A stretch of DNA of 64,000 nucleotides from an uncultured Allosphingosinicella sp. (GCA_934539295.1 CAKTCN010000019.1:1-64000), one strand, 5' to 3'. Shown: positions 28,459-37,711, counted from the stretch's first letter. The notes: a model not told the origin generated them from the letters alone. Numbers and translations: made by a program.

Positions 28459-28592
28459 TGTGGAAAACCATGTGGGAATTGGTAGCGGAACCCTGGGTGC
28501 GGAAACAAGGATAAGCGACGATGCCTGCTTTCCCATTTTCATCCACAGTTCGCGCAACATGGGAAAGGTTCCCCGGGCCGATCTGTGGATTA
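28459..28592. promoter_or_regulatory. Cluster of DnaA-box-like 9-mers
   Basis: Reading towards TTATCCACA: TTTTCCACA (reverse strand, 28459-28467) fits the relaxed TTWTNCACA; TCATCCACA (28539-28547) and TAATCCACA (reverse strand, 28584-28592) each differ at one base. Spacing is 72 and 37 bp between boxes. Three such words in 134 bp of GC-rich DNA are more than I would expect by chance, but binding is not demonstrated. Confidence 0.6.
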
Positions 28593-28717
28593 TGGGGATA
28601 TTCGATCCGAATCCGTGCGCGTCCGAGAGAGCCGTTTCCGTCAACCTGTTGGCAAGTCCGACAGGACTCAATAAACCCCACGACCTGCCGCCCAACAACC
28701 TTCAACAAGACTCCCTT

Positions 28718-28732
28718 TATAGAGATTCTATA
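28718..28732. other. AT-rich palindrome near hemE
   Basis: TATAGA-GAT-TCTATA, a perfect six-base inverted repeat in the AT-richest part of the candidate origin, 27 bp before the hemE start. It could serve as part of a DNA unwinding element, as a repressor operator for hemE, or as the -10 region of its promoter. Confidence 0.35.
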
Positions 28733-28758
28733 GAGGTAGCGGAGCCCGAGTTTTCGAC

Positions 28759-29784
28759 ATGGCCGACCGATCCCAGCCGCTCTTGACCGTGCTAAATGGC
28801 GGAAAACTCCCGATTCCGCCGATGTGGTTGATGCGCCAGGCCGGGCGCTACCTGCCCGAATATCGTGCACTGCGTGCCGACAAGGGCGGCTTCCTCGAAC
28901 TCGTCTACGACAGCGATGCGGCCGCCGAGGTGACGCTGCAACCGATCCGTCGGTTCGATTTCGACGGGGCCATACTCTTCTCGGATATCCTGATCGTGCC
29001 CCATGCGCTTGGGCAGCATCTGGCGTTCGAGGCGGGCGAGGGTCCGCGGCTCAGCCCGGCGCTGGTGGATGCCGTTCTGGCGGATTTCACGGCTGATTTG
29101 AGCCGCTTGGACCCGATTTACAGGACTGTGGAGAAAGTCGCGGCCGCGCTCCCGCCGCACGTTACTTTCCTGGGCTTCGCGGGCAGTCCGTGGACGGTCG
29201 CGACCTATATGGTGGTGGGCCAGGGAAGCCGCGAGCAGGCCGAGGCGCGGCGAATGGCGTATCGCGACCCTGAAGCTTTCCAAGAAATCATCGATGCGAT
29301 CGTGGCCGTTACCGTCGATTACCTGTCGGCGCAGGTGCGTGCGGGCGTCGAGGCCGTTCAATTGTTCGACAGCTGGGCGGGCAGCCTTTCGCCCGAACAA
29401 TTCGAACGCTGGGTGATCGCACCGAATGCTGCCGTGGTGTCCGCTTTCAAGACGCGGCACCCCGATGTTCCGGTGATTGGCTTTCCAAAGGGTGCGGGCG
29501 GCAAGCTCCCGGCTTATGCACGCGAAACCGGCGTGGATGCGGTCGGCCTGGACGAGACGGTAGACCCGGTTTGGGCAGACGCCAACCTGCCGCTGGACCT
29601 GCCCGTTCAGGGCAATCTTGACCCGCTGGCGCTGATCGCGGGCGGCGAGGCGCTTGCAAAGTCGGTGTCCCGCATCATATCAGCGTTCGAAGATCGTCCA
29701 CACGTCTTCAACCTGGGGCATGGCATCTTGCAGGACACGCCGATCGCGCATGTCGAACAATTGGTGCGGCTGGTTCGCGGCTGA
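28759..29784 (+). CDS. hemE: Uroporphyrinogen decarboxylase
   Basis: A 341-residue enzyme that converts uroporphyrinogen III to coproporphyrinogen III in haem synthesis. Signature 1 is PPMWLMRQAGRYLPEYR near residues 20-36; signature 2 is GFAGSPWTVATYM, then LFDSWAGSLSP. ATG start with a weak GGAG at 28741 upstream. It is the right neighbour of the candidate origin, and hemJ follows after 9 bp, so two haem steps are cotranscribed. Confidence 0.96.
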   Translation: MADRSQPLLTVLNGGKLPIPPMWLMRQAGRYLPEYRALRADKGGFLELVYDSDAAAEVTLQPIRRFDFDGAILFSDILIVPHALGQHLAFEAGEGPRLSPALVDAVLADFTADLSRLDPIYRTVEKVAAALPPHVTFLGFAGSPWTVATYMVVGQGSREQAEARRMAYRDPEAFQEIIDAIVAVTVDYLSAQVRAGVEAVQLFDSWAGSLSPEQFERWVIAPNAAVVSAFKTRHPDVPVIGFPKGAGGKLPAYARETGVDAVGLDETVDPVWADANLPLDLPVQGNLDPLALIAGGEALAKSVSRIISAFEDRPHVFNLGHGILQDTPIAHVEQLVRLVRG

Positions 29785-29793
29785 CGATCACCC

Positions 29794-30249
29794 ATGGCTC
29801 TCGACTGGAACACGGCGCTTACATTGACCTATGCCTGGATCAAGGCCGCGCATCTCATCTTCGTGATCTTCTGGATCGCGGGCCTGTTCATGCTGCCGCG
29901 TTACTATGTCTACCATCAGGAATCCGTGCCCGGCTCGGACGAGGAGAAGCGCTGGATCGACCGAGAGCGCAAGCTGCGCAATATCATCATCAGCCCGTCG
30001 ATGGGCTTGGTGTGGATCCTGGGCCTGACGCTTGCCTACATCGCCGGTGCGTGGACCGAAGGCTGGCTGCACGCCAAGTTCGCGCTCGTGCTCGGCCTTT
30101 CGGCCTATCACGGCTGGATGGTCGGCTATGGCAAGAAGCTCGCGCGCGGGCAGCGGCCGGTGAGCGGGCGTTCGCTACGCATGATGAACGAGATTCCTGG
30201 CATCGTGACAGTGCTGATCGTCATTCTGGTGATCGTGAAGCCGTTCTGA
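29794..30249 (+). CDS. hemJ: Protoporphyrinogen oxidase HemJ
   Basis: A 151-residue membrane protein with four helices and the HemJ/UPF0093 markers KAAHLIFVIFWIAGLFMLPRYY (with the conserved His), LHAKFALVLGLSAYHGWM, and NEIPGIVTVLIVILVIVKPF. It oxidises protoporphyrinogen IX in bacteria lacking HemG/HemY. Cotranscribed with hemE. A perfect hairpin overlaps its stop codon. Confidence 0.93.
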   Translation: MALDWNTALTLTYAWIKAAHLIFVIFWIAGLFMLPRYYVYHQESVPGSDEEKRWIDRERKLRNIIISPSMGLVWILGLTLAYIAGAWTEGWLHAKFALVLGLSAYHGWMVGYGKKLARGQRPVSGRSLRMMNEIPGIVTVLIVILVIVKPF

Positions 30250-30265
30250 GTCGCATCGCGACTCA
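30247..30265 (+). terminator. Perfect hairpin overlapping the hemJ stop
   Basis: TGAGTCGC and GCGACTCA form an 8-bp perfect stem around a three-base loop (ATC). The TGA of hemJ is inside the stem. It is not directly followed by a T-run (a TTTTTT tract comes 16 bp later), so termination is plausible but not sure. Confidence 0.45.
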
Positions 30266-30272
30266 AATGTCA

Positions 30273-30301
30273 TTGACTCGGTTTTTTGCGGAGCCTAACG
30301 C
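30273..30301 (+). promoter_or_regulatory. Possible sigma-70-type promoter in the rho leader
   Basis: TTGACT, a 17-base spacer and TAACGC (weak -10) lie 109 bp before rho. Downstream, GCCCGC and GCGGGC arms could form a leader hairpin. Long, self-regulated rho leaders are known in other proteobacteria. The assignment is weak. Confidence 0.25.
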
Positions 30302-30409
30302 CGGGGTAAGTCGTTAGGCCCGCAATTCCTTCTCGCGGGCTCTTCAGCCGCAGTCACGATCAAACGCGCTCCGACGGCCTTCAAACCTATACTCCCCTTG
30401 GATTCATCC

Positions 30410-31666
30410 ATGCATCTCAAAGACCTCAAGCTGAAATCCCCCGCAGACCTGGTGGCGATGGCCGAAGCGCTCGGCATCGAGGGCGCATCGACGCTGCGCA
30501 AGCAGGAGCTGATGTTCTCGATCCTGAAGGTTCAGGCGGAGAATGGCGACGAGATTATGGGCATGGGCACGATCGAGGTGCTGCCCGACGGGTTCGGCTT
30601 CCTGCGCAGCCCGGAGGCCAATTACCTGGCTGGTCCGGACGACATCTATGTTGCGCCCAATCAGGTTCGTAAGTTCGGTCTTCGTACCGGCGATACGGTC
30701 GAGGGTGAGATCCGCGCGCCCAAGGATGGCGAGCGTTATTTCGCACTGACACGCCTCAGTCAGGTGAACTTCGACAGCCCGGACGCGGTGCGCCACCGCG
30801 TTAACTTCGACAATCTGACGCCGCTTTATCCGAACCAGAAGCTGCGGCTCGACACGCTCGACCCGACGGTCAAGGACAAGTCGGCGCGCGTCATCGATAT
30901 CGTTAGCCCACAGGGCAAGGGCCAGCGCGCGCTGATCGTCGCGCCGCCGCGCACCGGTAAGACCGTGCTGCTCCAGAATATCGCCAAGGCGATCACCGAC
31001 AATCACCCCGAAGTGTTCCTGATCGTGCTGCTGATCGACGAGCGGCCGGAGGAAGTCACCGACATGCAACGTTCGGTGAACGGCGAGGTCGTGTCCTCGA
31101 CCTTCGACGAGCCGGCCCAGCGTCACGTTCAGGTCGCCGAGATGGTGATCGAGAAAGCCAAGCGCTTGGTCGAGCACAAGAAGGACGTCGTCATCCTGCT
31201 CGACTCGATCACGCGCCTCGGCCGCGCCTACAACACGGTGGTGCCCTCGTCGGGCAAGGTGCTAACCGGCGGCGTCGACGCCAATGCGCTGCAGCGCCCC
31301 AAGCGCTTCTTCGGCGCCGCCCGCAACATCGAGGAGGGCGGCTCGCTTTCGATCATCGCTACCGCGCTGATCGACACCGGCTCCAAGATGGACGAGGTGA
31401 TCTTCGAAGAGTTCAAGGGCACGGGTAACTCCGAAATCGTGCTCGACCGCAAGGTCGCCGACAAGCGCATCTTCCCCAGCCTCGACGTGGGCAAGTCGGG
31501 TACGCGCAAGGAAGAACTGCTTGTGGATCAGGCGACCTTGTCCAAGATGTGGGTGCTGCGCCGCATCCTCATGCAGATGGGCACGGTGGATGCGATGCAG
31601 TTCCTCCTCGACAAGATGAAGGACGCCAAGTCCAACGAGGACTTCTTCGCTTCGATGAACCAGTAA
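30410..31666 (+). CDS. rho: Transcription termination factor Rho
   Basis: A 418-residue hexameric RNA helicase. N-terminal domain begins [19 protein letters not shown]; the primary RNA-binding OB fold has [20 protein letters not shown]; Walker A is [13 protein letters not shown] and Walker [17 protein letters not shown]; the Q-loop GKVLTGGVD and R-loop GTGNSEI follow. ATG was chosen rather than the TTG four codons earlier because the N-terminus then matches known Rho proteins. Length is normal, without the large insertion of high-GC actinobacteria. Confidence 0.97.
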   Translation: MHLKDLKLKSPADLVAMAEALGIEGASTLRKQELMFSILKVQAENGDEIMGMGTIEVLPDGFGFLRSPEANYLAGPDDIYVAPNQVRKFGLRTGDTVEGEIRAPKDGERYFALTRLSQVNFDSPDAVRHRVNFDNLTPLYPNQKLRLDTLDPTVKDKSARVIDIVSPQGKGQRALIVAPPRTGKTVLLQNIAKAITDNHPEVFLIVLLIDERPEEVTDMQRSVNGEVVSSTFDEPAQRHVQVAEMVIEKAKRLVEHKKDVVILLDSITRLGRAYNTVVPSSGKVLTGGVDANALQRPKRFFGAARNIEEGGSLSIIATALIDTGSKMDEVIFEEFKGTGNSEIVLDRKVADKRIFPSLDVGKSGTRKEELLVDQATLSKMWVLRRILMQMGTVDAMQFLLDKMKDAKSNEDFFASMNQ

Positions 31667-31691
31667 GCTGCCAGGGGACTTCGCCGCCACC

Positions 31692-32405
31692 ATGCTTGAT
31701 CTTTTGACGATCTGCGCTGCCGCAATCGGCGGCCTCGGCGATATCTGGGGCCACATCGTTGCCGACTTCTCGAACCTCGGTTCCCCGTCTGCCTTGGCGG
31801 CTTTCGGCCAGGTGCTGATGATCGACATCATGCTGGCGGGCGATAATGCGATCGTCGTAGGCGCGCTTGCCGCCGGTCTGCCGGTGGATCAGCGCAAGAA
31901 GGTGATCCTGATCGGCATCATCGCCGCGCTGGTGCTGCGTATCTTCTTCGCCTTGCTGGTCACCCAGCTCATGCAGATCGTAGGACTAATCTTCGCGGGC
32001 GGCATCCTGCTCCTTTGGGTCAGCTGGAAGATGTGGCGTGAGCTGCGCCATGACACGACGAACAGCGGTTCGCCGGAGGTCGAGGGCGACGAATCGGCGG
32101 GCGTGCGACCTGCCAAGAGCTTCGCAGGTGCGGCCTGGGCAGTCGCAGTGGCCGACGTGTCGATGAGCCTGGACAACGTCCTGGCGGTCGCGGGAGCTGC
32201 GCGCGACCATCCAGGTATCCTCATCATCGGCCTGCTGCTTTCGGTGGCGCTGATGGGTATCGCTGCCAACATCATCGCCAAGTATATCGAGCGCTATCGC
32301 TGGATCGCTTACGTCGGTCTCGTCGTGATCCTCTACGTTGCCGGCAAGATGATCTATGACGGCTTCATCGATCCGAACGTCGGCCTCACGCGGCTGTTCG
32401 TCTGA
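31692..32405 (+). CDS. TerC/YjbE family integral membrane protein
   Basis: A 237-residue protein with about seven helices. The two family metal-like motifs are LMIDIMLAGDNAIVVGALA (about 40-60) and VAVADVSMSLDNVLAVAGAA, each with conserved Asp and Asn in a helix. TerC relatives export manganese or support metal loading of exoenzymes; YjbE-type members are annotated as putative metal transporters. It starts 25 bp after rho. Confidence 0.85.
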   Translation: MLDLLTICAAAIGGLGDIWGHIVADFSNLGSPSALAAFGQVLMIDIMLAGDNAIVVGALAAGLPVDQRKKVILIGIIAALVLRIFFALLVTQLMQIVGLIFAGGILLLWVSWKMWRELRHDTTNSGSPEVEGDESAGVRPAKSFAGAAWAVAVADVSMSLDNVLAVAGAARDHPGILIIGLLLSVALMGIAANIIAKYIERYRWIAYVGLVVILYVAGKMIYDGFIDPNVGLTRLFV

Positions 32406-32466
32406 TCCGTTGAACATTTCGGGGTTTCGATCGGTTCTTCCGTCCGACTAGGATTGGAGAACCGAT

Positions 32467-32841
32467 ATGTCCGGAGTGTTCACCGCGGTATTCAACCCCG
32501 GCATTTCAGTGTCGAACGGCTCAGATGGGCAGGCTGCTGCCGCTGAGCAGGGAGCCGTCGACGGTGCAGGTGAGGGCAGTCCTGTAGGGTCTGGCGATAG
32601 TCAGACCGCAGAAGCGAGTGGGTCGAGCAGCGACAGCCTAGGTGCCGACCTGGACCTCGGATTAGCTGCCGATGTGACCCTCAGCAATGAGGTGCAGATG
32701 TCGTGGACTGACGATGAGGGCAACGTCCAGACCTATTCTCAGACCGACGAACTGACGATCAGCGTAGATGTGGACAACACCCTCGACGCGCTGCTGACCA
32801 ATGACACGAGCTATGCGGAGGGCGGCGACTACACTGCTTGA
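32467..32841 (+). CDS. Small acidic low-complexity protein, unassigned
   Basis: A 124-residue protein after a good GGAGA ribosome-binding site. Residues 15-65 are Gly, Ser, Ala, Asp and Glu rich with no Lys or Arg; the second half (EVQMSWTDDEGNVQTYSQTD) has a regular Thr/Val/Asp pattern suggestive of beta strands. There is essentially no positive charge. I do not recognise a family. No signal peptide is clear, although the composition resembles exported repeat or calcium-binding proteins. It lies between TerC and a convergent hydrolase. Confidence 0.6.
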   Translation: MSGVFTAVFNPGISVSNGSDGQAAAAEQGAVDGAGEGSPVGSGDSQTAEASGSSSDSLGADLDLGLAADVTLSNEVQMSWTDDEGNVQTYSQTDELTISVDVDNTLDALLTNDTSYAEGGDYTA

Positions 32842-32862
32842 TGGCGTGTAGTCGGCACGTCG

Positions 32863-33561
32863 TCACCCGATTGTGGCGGCAAAGAAGTCCATGGTGCGTT
32901 GTTCGGCGAGGATTGCCGACGCTTCGCTGCGTCGCTTGCCCATCTCAGCGGCAAAGCCGTGATCCTCGCCGGGATAGTCATGCAGCGTGACATTAGGGTG
33001 GTCGTCGAGCCCCTCGTGCATCTGCCGCTGTGAAGCCTTGTCTACAAAGTGGTCGTCGCCGGCGATATGGATCATCAGGGGGCGGGCGATGGCTTTGCTC
33101 TCGTGCAGCAGGTTGGGGATCCCGACGGGATAATAGGCCACGGTAGCATCGATATCGGTCCGGGCGGCAGTCATGAAGGCCAGCCGTCCACCGAGACAGA
33201 AACCTACGCAGCCGACTTTGCCGCCTTCGTTCAAGCTGTCCTTGGATGCGCGAATGGTAGCTTCGATGTCGCGCACACCCTGGTCCTGGTCGAGCTGGTT
33301 CATCAGCTTCAATGCATGCTCGAACTGTTCGGGGATGTCAGGGTCGAGCTGAACACCTGGCTCCAGGCGCCAGAAAAGGTCGGGCGCAACCGCCAGATAG
33401 CCTTGTTCAGCCAGTTTGTCGCATTTGGCTCGAATGCCTGGATTGATGCCGAATATCTCCTGTATCACGACAATCGTCGCGCGTGGCATGGTGGTCGGCT
33501 CGGCGAGATAGGCTGCGAAGCGCGTGTCTCTCTCGATTGTGTCGATCTCGATCATCGGCAT
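32863..33561 (-). CDS. Dienelactone hydrolase family protein
   Basis: A 232-residue alpha/beta hydrolase. The catalytic triad appears as Cys122 in GFCLGG (Cys nucleophile, as in dienelactone hydrolase rather than Ser), Asp near 169-170 in AGDDHFVD, and His201 in GEDHGFA. The conserved Glu36 in QEIFG matches the family. Members hydrolyse dienelactone or related esters; no other catechol-pathway gene is near, so the substrate is open. Confidence 0.88.
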   Translation of the reverse strand: MPMIEIDTIERDTRFAAYLAEPTTMPRATIVVIQEIFGINPGIRAKCDKLAEQGYLAVAPDLFWRLEPGVQLDPDIPEQFEHALKLMNQLDQDQGVRDIEATIRASKDSLNEGGKVGCVGFCLGGRLAFMTAARTDIDATVAYYPVGIPNLLHESKAIARPLMIHIAGDDHFVDKASQRQMHEGLDDHPNVTLHDYPGEDHGFAAEMGKRRSEASAILAEQRTMDFFAATIG

Positions 33562-33650
33562 CTCGGCATCTCCTGCAGCATTTGCTTGGCGTTCGCTGCC
33601 TATCTATCTTCATCGATCCAGCTGCAACACAGCGCATAGGAGTCGCGCCC

Positions 33651-33881
33651 GTGAAAATCACCGTCGATGTGGATTGCTCGCCCGAGGAGGCGAGACGCTT
33701 CATGGGTCTGCCGGACCTTACGCCTGTGCACGCGGTGTATCTTGAGAAGATGCAGAAGGCGATCTCGGAAGGCGCAAGTGGCGAACTGCTTGCGGACATG
33801 ATGAAGAGTTGGGGACCGATGAGCGAGGCCGGAATGAACCTGTGGGGGCAAATGCTGGAGCAGATGAGCGGAAAGCGGTGA
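33651..33881 (+). CDS. DUF6489 family protein
   Basis: A 76-residue protein with KITVDVDCSPEEARRFMGLPDL and a C-terminal MLEQM. This small family occurs in alphaproteobacteria, often upstream of mnmE; function unknown. The GTG start is placed by AGGAG eight bases upstream. Its stop overlaps the GTG of mnmE by four bases, so the two are translationally coupled. Confidence 0.8.
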   Translation: MKITVDVDCSPEEARRFMGLPDLTPVHAVYLEKMQKAISEGASGELLADMMKSWGPMSEAGMNLWGQMLEQMSGKR

Positions 33882-35167
33882 AGCACGTCGATGAGACGAT
33901 CTTTGCGCTGTCATCGGGCAGCCCCCCGGCTGCCATCGCCGTCATAAGGATCAGCGGGACGGCCGCACGACATGCACTTGAGGCTTTGGCGGGGCGCGTA
34001 CCCGCGGCCCGGCGCGCGAGCTATGCCGTGCTGAGGGATCCTGGATCGGGCGAGTTGCTCGACCGTGCACTGATCTTGTGGTTTCCTGGCCCTAATACAG
34101 CCACGGGCGAGGATCTCGCTGAGCTTCACCTTCATGGTGGACGTGCCGTGGTGGCAGGCGTTGCTGCAGCGCTCGGGCGCATGGAGTCGTTGCGTGCTGC
34201 AGAACCCGGTGAGTTTACGCGCCGCGCCTTTATGAACGGCCGCATCGATCTTGCGGAGGCCGAGGGACTGGGGGACCTTTTGTCTTCCGAAACGCGCTCG
34301 CAGCGCTTGGCTGCTTTGCAGCTTGTCGGCGGAGCGCTGAGCCGACAGGTCGAGGAATGGCAGGAGACGTTGCTCCGGATCGCGGCTAACGTGGAGGCGT
34401 TGCTCGACTTTTCTGACGAGGATGATGTTACCGCTGATGTTGGCGCGTCGATTGCTGAAGCGGTGAGTAACCTTTCCGATCGCATTTCGGCCATGCTCTT
34501 TCGCCCCCCTGCCGAGCGGCTCAGGGACGGCATCATTGTCGTGCTCGCAGGACCGGTAAACGCAGGGAAATCCAGCCTTATCAATGCCTTGTCGCAGCGC
34601 GAAGTTGCGATAACTTCGGATATTCCAGGAACCACGCGGGACCTTGTCGAAGCACCCGTGTCATTCTCGGGGGTACCGTTTCGGCTCGTTGACACGGCTG
34701 GCCTACGCGACAGTTCCGACCGCATCGAGTCGATTGGGGTGGACAAAGCGAAACGCGCCCTCGATCAGGCAGATATTGTCCTGTGGCTGGGTTCAGCGGG
34801 GGAAAGCCCAGGCCGTTGCGAAGTGATAACTGTAGCCACCAAGTCGGACATCGTGGGCCCGGATAGATGGGCAGACGTATCGGTGTCAGCTGTTACCGGG
34901 CAGGGACTTGACGCACTCGTGGCCTTGTTGGTGAAACGAGGCTCATCCATCCTGCCTGCTGAGGGCGAGGTGGCGCTTAACGCTCGTCATCGAGCGCTTC
35001 TGGCTGACTGTGTGCAGAACCTCGAAATGGCCAAACATGAAAACGATCTTTTGATCGTTGCAGAACATCTGCGATTGGCACGAGTTGGGTTTGATGCGGT
35101 GACTGGGCGAGCCGGTGTCGAAAACATGCTGGACGCGCTGTTCGGTCGTTTCTGCATCGGCAAGTGA
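33878..35167 (+). CDS. mnmE: tRNA modification GTPase MnmE
   Basis: A 429-residue GTPase that, with MnmG, makes the cmnm5 modification of wobble U34. The N-terminal folate-binding domain (DTIFAL-like, here DETIFALSSG) is followed by the G domain: G1 GPVNAGKSSLINAL, G2 TSDIPGTTRD, G3 DTAGLR, and TKSD as G4. The C-terminus CIGK carries the conserved Cys. The GTG start overlaps the DUF6489 stop. G1 has Val where GxPNAGKS usually has Pro. A parS palindrome follows the TGA directly. Confidence 0.95.
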   Translation: MKHVDETIFALSSGSPPAAIAVIRISGTAARHALEALAGRVPAARRASYAVLRDPGSGELLDRALILWFPGPNTATGEDLAELHLHGGRAVVAGVAAALGRMESLRAAEPGEFTRRAFMNGRIDLAEAEGLGDLLSSETRSQRLAALQLVGGALSRQVEEWQETLLRIAANVEALLDFSDEDDVTADVGASIAEAVSNLSDRISAMLFRPPAERLRDGIIVVLAGPVNAGKSSLINALSQREVAITSDIPGTTRDLVEAPVSFSGVPFRLVDTAGLRDSSDRIESIGVDKAKRALDQADIVLWLGSAGESPGRCEVITVATKSDIVGPDRWADVSVSAVTGQGLDALVALLVKRGSSILPAEGEVALNARHRALLADCVQNLEMAKHENDLLIVAEHLRLARVGFDAVTGRAGVENMLDALFGRFCIGK

Positions 35168-35183
35168 TGTTTCACGTGGAACA
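35168..35183. promoter_or_regulatory. parS centromere site 1
   Basis: TGTTTCACGTGGAACA, a 16-bp near-palindrome immediately after the mnmE stop codon. It matches the ParB-binding consensus, in the form known from Caulobacter. It lies 6.4 kb from the candidate origin and 2.5 kb from parA. Confidence 0.93.
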
Positions 35184-35222
35184 TTTTGACACGGTTGGCG
35201 CCGCCCACTAGCGCTCGGGGGC

Positions 35223-37073
35223 ATGCGAAGTTTCGACGTTATCGTTGTTGGCGGTGGACACGCCGGAGTTGAAGCCTCCGCCGCTGCCGCGCGTCTCGGT
35301 GCACGGGTGGCACTCGTGTCCTTCAGCAAGGACGCGATCGGCGCCATGTCATGCAATCCTGCTATCGGTGGCCTTGGGAAGGGGCATCTCGTTAGAGAGG
35401 TCGACGCGTTTGATGGCATCATTGCACGTGCAGCCGACGCCGCCGCTATTCACTACCGCATGCTCAACTCAAGCAAGGGGGCGGCGGTACGTGGCCCCCG
35501 AATACAGGCGGATCGACAGCTCTTCAGAAATGCAGTTCAGAGCCTTATCGCCGAGCAGGGCGATCTGACCATCCTGGAAGGAGAGGTGGCTTCCATCATC
35601 CTGGATCACCAGACCGTTACCGGTGTTCGATTGAGCGATAACGAGCCGCTTTTTGGACGGTCTGTTGTACTGGCAACAGGTACATTCTTGGGCGGCAAGC
35701 TGCACTTTGGAATGACCAGCCATGCCGGGGGGCGGGTAGGGGAGCGAGCCGCGACGGCTCTCGCGGATCAGCTCCGCGCTGTCGATTTGCCAATTGCACG
35801 ATTGAAGACCGGTACGCCGCCGCGGTTGGATGGTCGAACGATAGACTGGGCTCGCCTCGAGCGTCAGGAAACCGACTCGGACAATTGGACCATGTCATCG
35901 CTTACTAGTCGACGGGAAGTGCCGCAGGTCTTCTGCGCCATTACGCGAACCAATGGCGCGACACACGATATCATACGCCAGTCTCTAGACCGTTCCCCGC
36001 TATTTTCTGGCGAAATCGAGGGTATCGGTCCGCGTTATTGTCCATCGATCGAGGACAAGGTTCATCGGTTTGGAGACCGTGACGGGCATCAGATATTCCT
36101 CGAACCTGAGGGATTGAACGATCATATCGTCTATCCGAACGGAATCTCGACCTCCTTGCCTTGCGATGTGCAAGTTCAGTTGGTCAGGACCATGCCAGGT
36201 CTGGAGCGCACTGAGATCGTGCAGCCCGGATATGCGGTGGAATATGACCACATCGATCCGCGTGTGCTGGACAGCACTCTTCAGGTAAAGGAGGTGCCAG
36301 GCCTTTACCTAGCCGGGCAGGTAAACGGAACGACCGGCTATGAGGAAGCGGCGGCTCAGGGGCTTGTAGCAGGCGTGAACGCGGCTGCAGCAGCCCTTGG
36401 GAAAGAGCCTGTGCTATTCGAGCGTAGTTCTAGCTACATAGGCGTGATGGTTGAAGACCTCACCGTTCATGGCGTGACGGAACCCTATCGAATGCTTACT
36501 GCGCGAGCAGAGTATCGCCTCCGCCTGCGGGCGGATAACGCCGACGCTCGCCTAACGCCTGTAGCGCTACAGGCCGGGTGTGTTCTGCCTGAGCGACAGC
36601 AGTCATTCGAGCAGGCTCAAAAGGCACGTTTGGAGATCCGCACCGCTCTCGATCATCATGCGAGTGCCAGAGAGCTGAATGCCGTTGGCGCAGGGGTGAA
36701 GGACGATGGCATGCAACGGAAGCTCACGGAGTGGCTGCGCTTCCCTGAAGTAGATCGTCGCTCTCTTATCCGTCTCCTTCCCCAGCTAGAGCGGGTTGCG
36801 CGACCTCTGCTGGAAGAGATCATGCAGGATTGCCGCTATGCTCCATATCTTGCGCGCCAAGATAGCGAGGTGATTAAGCTGCGCGAGGACGAGCAGATTA
36901 GCATCCCTGCTCATTTTGACTATTCGGCGGTGCCAGGTCTGTCTCGGGAGATGGTAGAACGCCTAGGAGCTTCCCGTCCGGGCACGCTTGCTGCGGCAAG
37001 GAAAATACGGGGGATAACGCCTGCGGCACTTGCGGCCATATTGGTGCATAGCCGGCGGAGGGCTGCGCAATGA
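35223..37073 (+). CDS. mnmG: tRNA uridine 5-carboxymethylaminomethyl modification enzyme MnmG (GidA)
   Basis: A 616-residue FAD enzyme, partner of MnmE. FAD-binding [19 protein letters not shown] is at residues 8-26; the family block [21 protein letters not shown] follows, then RGPRIQADR and the C-terminal helical domain with [16 protein letters not shown]. Length is normal. Its ATG lies after a 39-bp stretch beyond parS. Codon use is less GC-biased than in neighbouring operons. The stop overlaps rsmG by four bases. Confidence 0.96.
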   Translation: MRSFDVIVVGGGHAGVEASAAAARLGARVALVSFSKDAIGAMSCNPAIGGLGKGHLVREVDAFDGIIARAADAAAIHYRMLNSSKGAAVRGPRIQADRQLFRNAVQSLIAEQGDLTILEGEVASIILDHQTVTGVRLSDNEPLFGRSVVLATGTFLGGKLHFGMTSHAGGRVGERAATALADQLRAVDLPIARLKTGTPPRLDGRTIDWARLERQETDSDNWTMSSLTSRREVPQVFCAITRTNGATHDIIRQSLDRSPLFSGEIEGIGPRYCPSIEDKVHRFGDRDGHQIFLEPEGLNDHIVYPNGISTSLPCDVQVQLVRTMPGLERTEIVQPGYAVEYDHIDPRVLDSTLQVKEVPGLYLAGQVNGTTGYEEAAAQGLVAGVNAAAAALGKEPVLFERSSSYIGVMVEDLTVHGVTEPYRMLTARAEYRLRLRADNADARLTPVALQAGCVLPERQQSFEQAQKARLEIRTALDHHASARELNAVGAGVKDDGMQRKLTEWLRFPEVDRRSLIRLLPQLERVARPLLEEIMQDCRYAPYLARQDSEVIKLREDEQISIPAHFDYSAVPGLSREMVERLGASRPGTLAAARKIRGITPAALAAILVHSRRRAAQ

Positions 37074-37711
37074 ACGAAGAGCAGGCACGTGACTGGCTGA
37101 CCTCCAAGCTGCATGTTTCACGTGAAACATCGGAGCGGTTGGAAACGCTGCTGCGCCTGGTGATTGAAGAGAACCGGCGCCAGAACTTGATCTCCGAAGG
37201 AAGCATTTGCCAGGCATGGGCTCGTCACATCGTCGACTCAGCCCAACTAATGCGCTTCGCTACGTCCGGTTCCAGCTGGATTGACCTTGGCACCGGTGCT
37301 GGCTTTCCCGGGCTTGTCGTTGCGCTGCTGCATGAAGGCAAGGTAGATTTGATAGAGGAGCGGCGGCTACGGGCCGATTTCCTCGAGAGGGCCGCGCAGG
37401 AACTCGGCGTCGCGGAAAAGACGAACGTTCATTGTTCGAAGCTGGAACGGCTCACACCAACAGCTTACGACATCATCAGCGCGCGCGCATTCGCGCCATT
37501 GGAAAAACTGCTGACGATCAGTCATCCATTCTCCCATTCGAATACGCGCTGGATTCTTCCAAAGGGCCGCAACGCACGGATCGAACTGGAAGCGGTGAAG
37601 TCTTCATGGCAAGGTGACTTCCGACTTGAACCGAGCGTAACGGACGAAGACGCGGGCATAATCGTCGCGAATGCTGTGCAGCCATTGGAAAAGGGGAGGG
37701 GCGGGCAATGA
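37070..37711 (+). CDS. rsmG: 16S rRNA (guanine-527-N7)-methyltransferase RsmG (GidB)
   Basis: A 213-residue SAM-dependent methyltransferase. The SAM site is [14 protein letters not shown], followed by [14 protein letters not shown]. It methylates G527 of 16S rRNA; loss gives low-level streptomycin resistance in other bacteria. The residues HVSRET near position 16 are encoded by a parS site, so the gene carries a centromere within its reading frame. ATGA overlaps link it to mnmG and parA. Confidence 0.94.
   Translation: MNEEQARDWLTSKLHVSRETSERLETLLRLVIEENRRQNLISEGSICQAWARHIVDSAQLMRFATSGSSWIDLGTGAGFPGLVVALLHEGKVDLIEERRLRADFLERAAQELGVAEKTNVHCSKLERLTPTAYDIISARAFAPLEKLLTISHPFSHSNTRWILPKGRNARIELEAVKSSWQGDFRLEPSVTDEDAGIIVANAVQPLEKGRGGQ
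37114..37129. promoter_or_regulatory. parS centromere site 2, inside rsmG
   Basis: TGTTTCACGTGAAACA, a perfect 16-bp palindrome and the general ParB-binding consensus. It is within the rsmG coding frame, where it specifies HVSRET. It is 0.6 kb before parA and 1.9 kb after the first site. Confidence 0.95.

Larger units (their letters stand above)
28446..28758. other. Candidate chromosomal replication origin (oriC) between ppsR and hemE
   Basis: A 313-bp gap, the longest without a gene in the window. It holds three near-consensus DnaA-box 9-mers, an AT-richer stretch beside hemE (TTTATAGAGATTCTATAG), and a set of smaller GC-rich palindromes (CCCCGGG). In Caulobacter the origin lies between hemE and the ppsR orthologue, and here hemE, ppsR, rho, mnmE-mnmG-rsmG, parAB and two parS sites are all close. 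No CtrA sites of the TTAA-N7-TTAA form are seen. The assignment is by context and motifs; it also carries the divergent promoters of hemE and ppsR. Confidence 0.72.
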
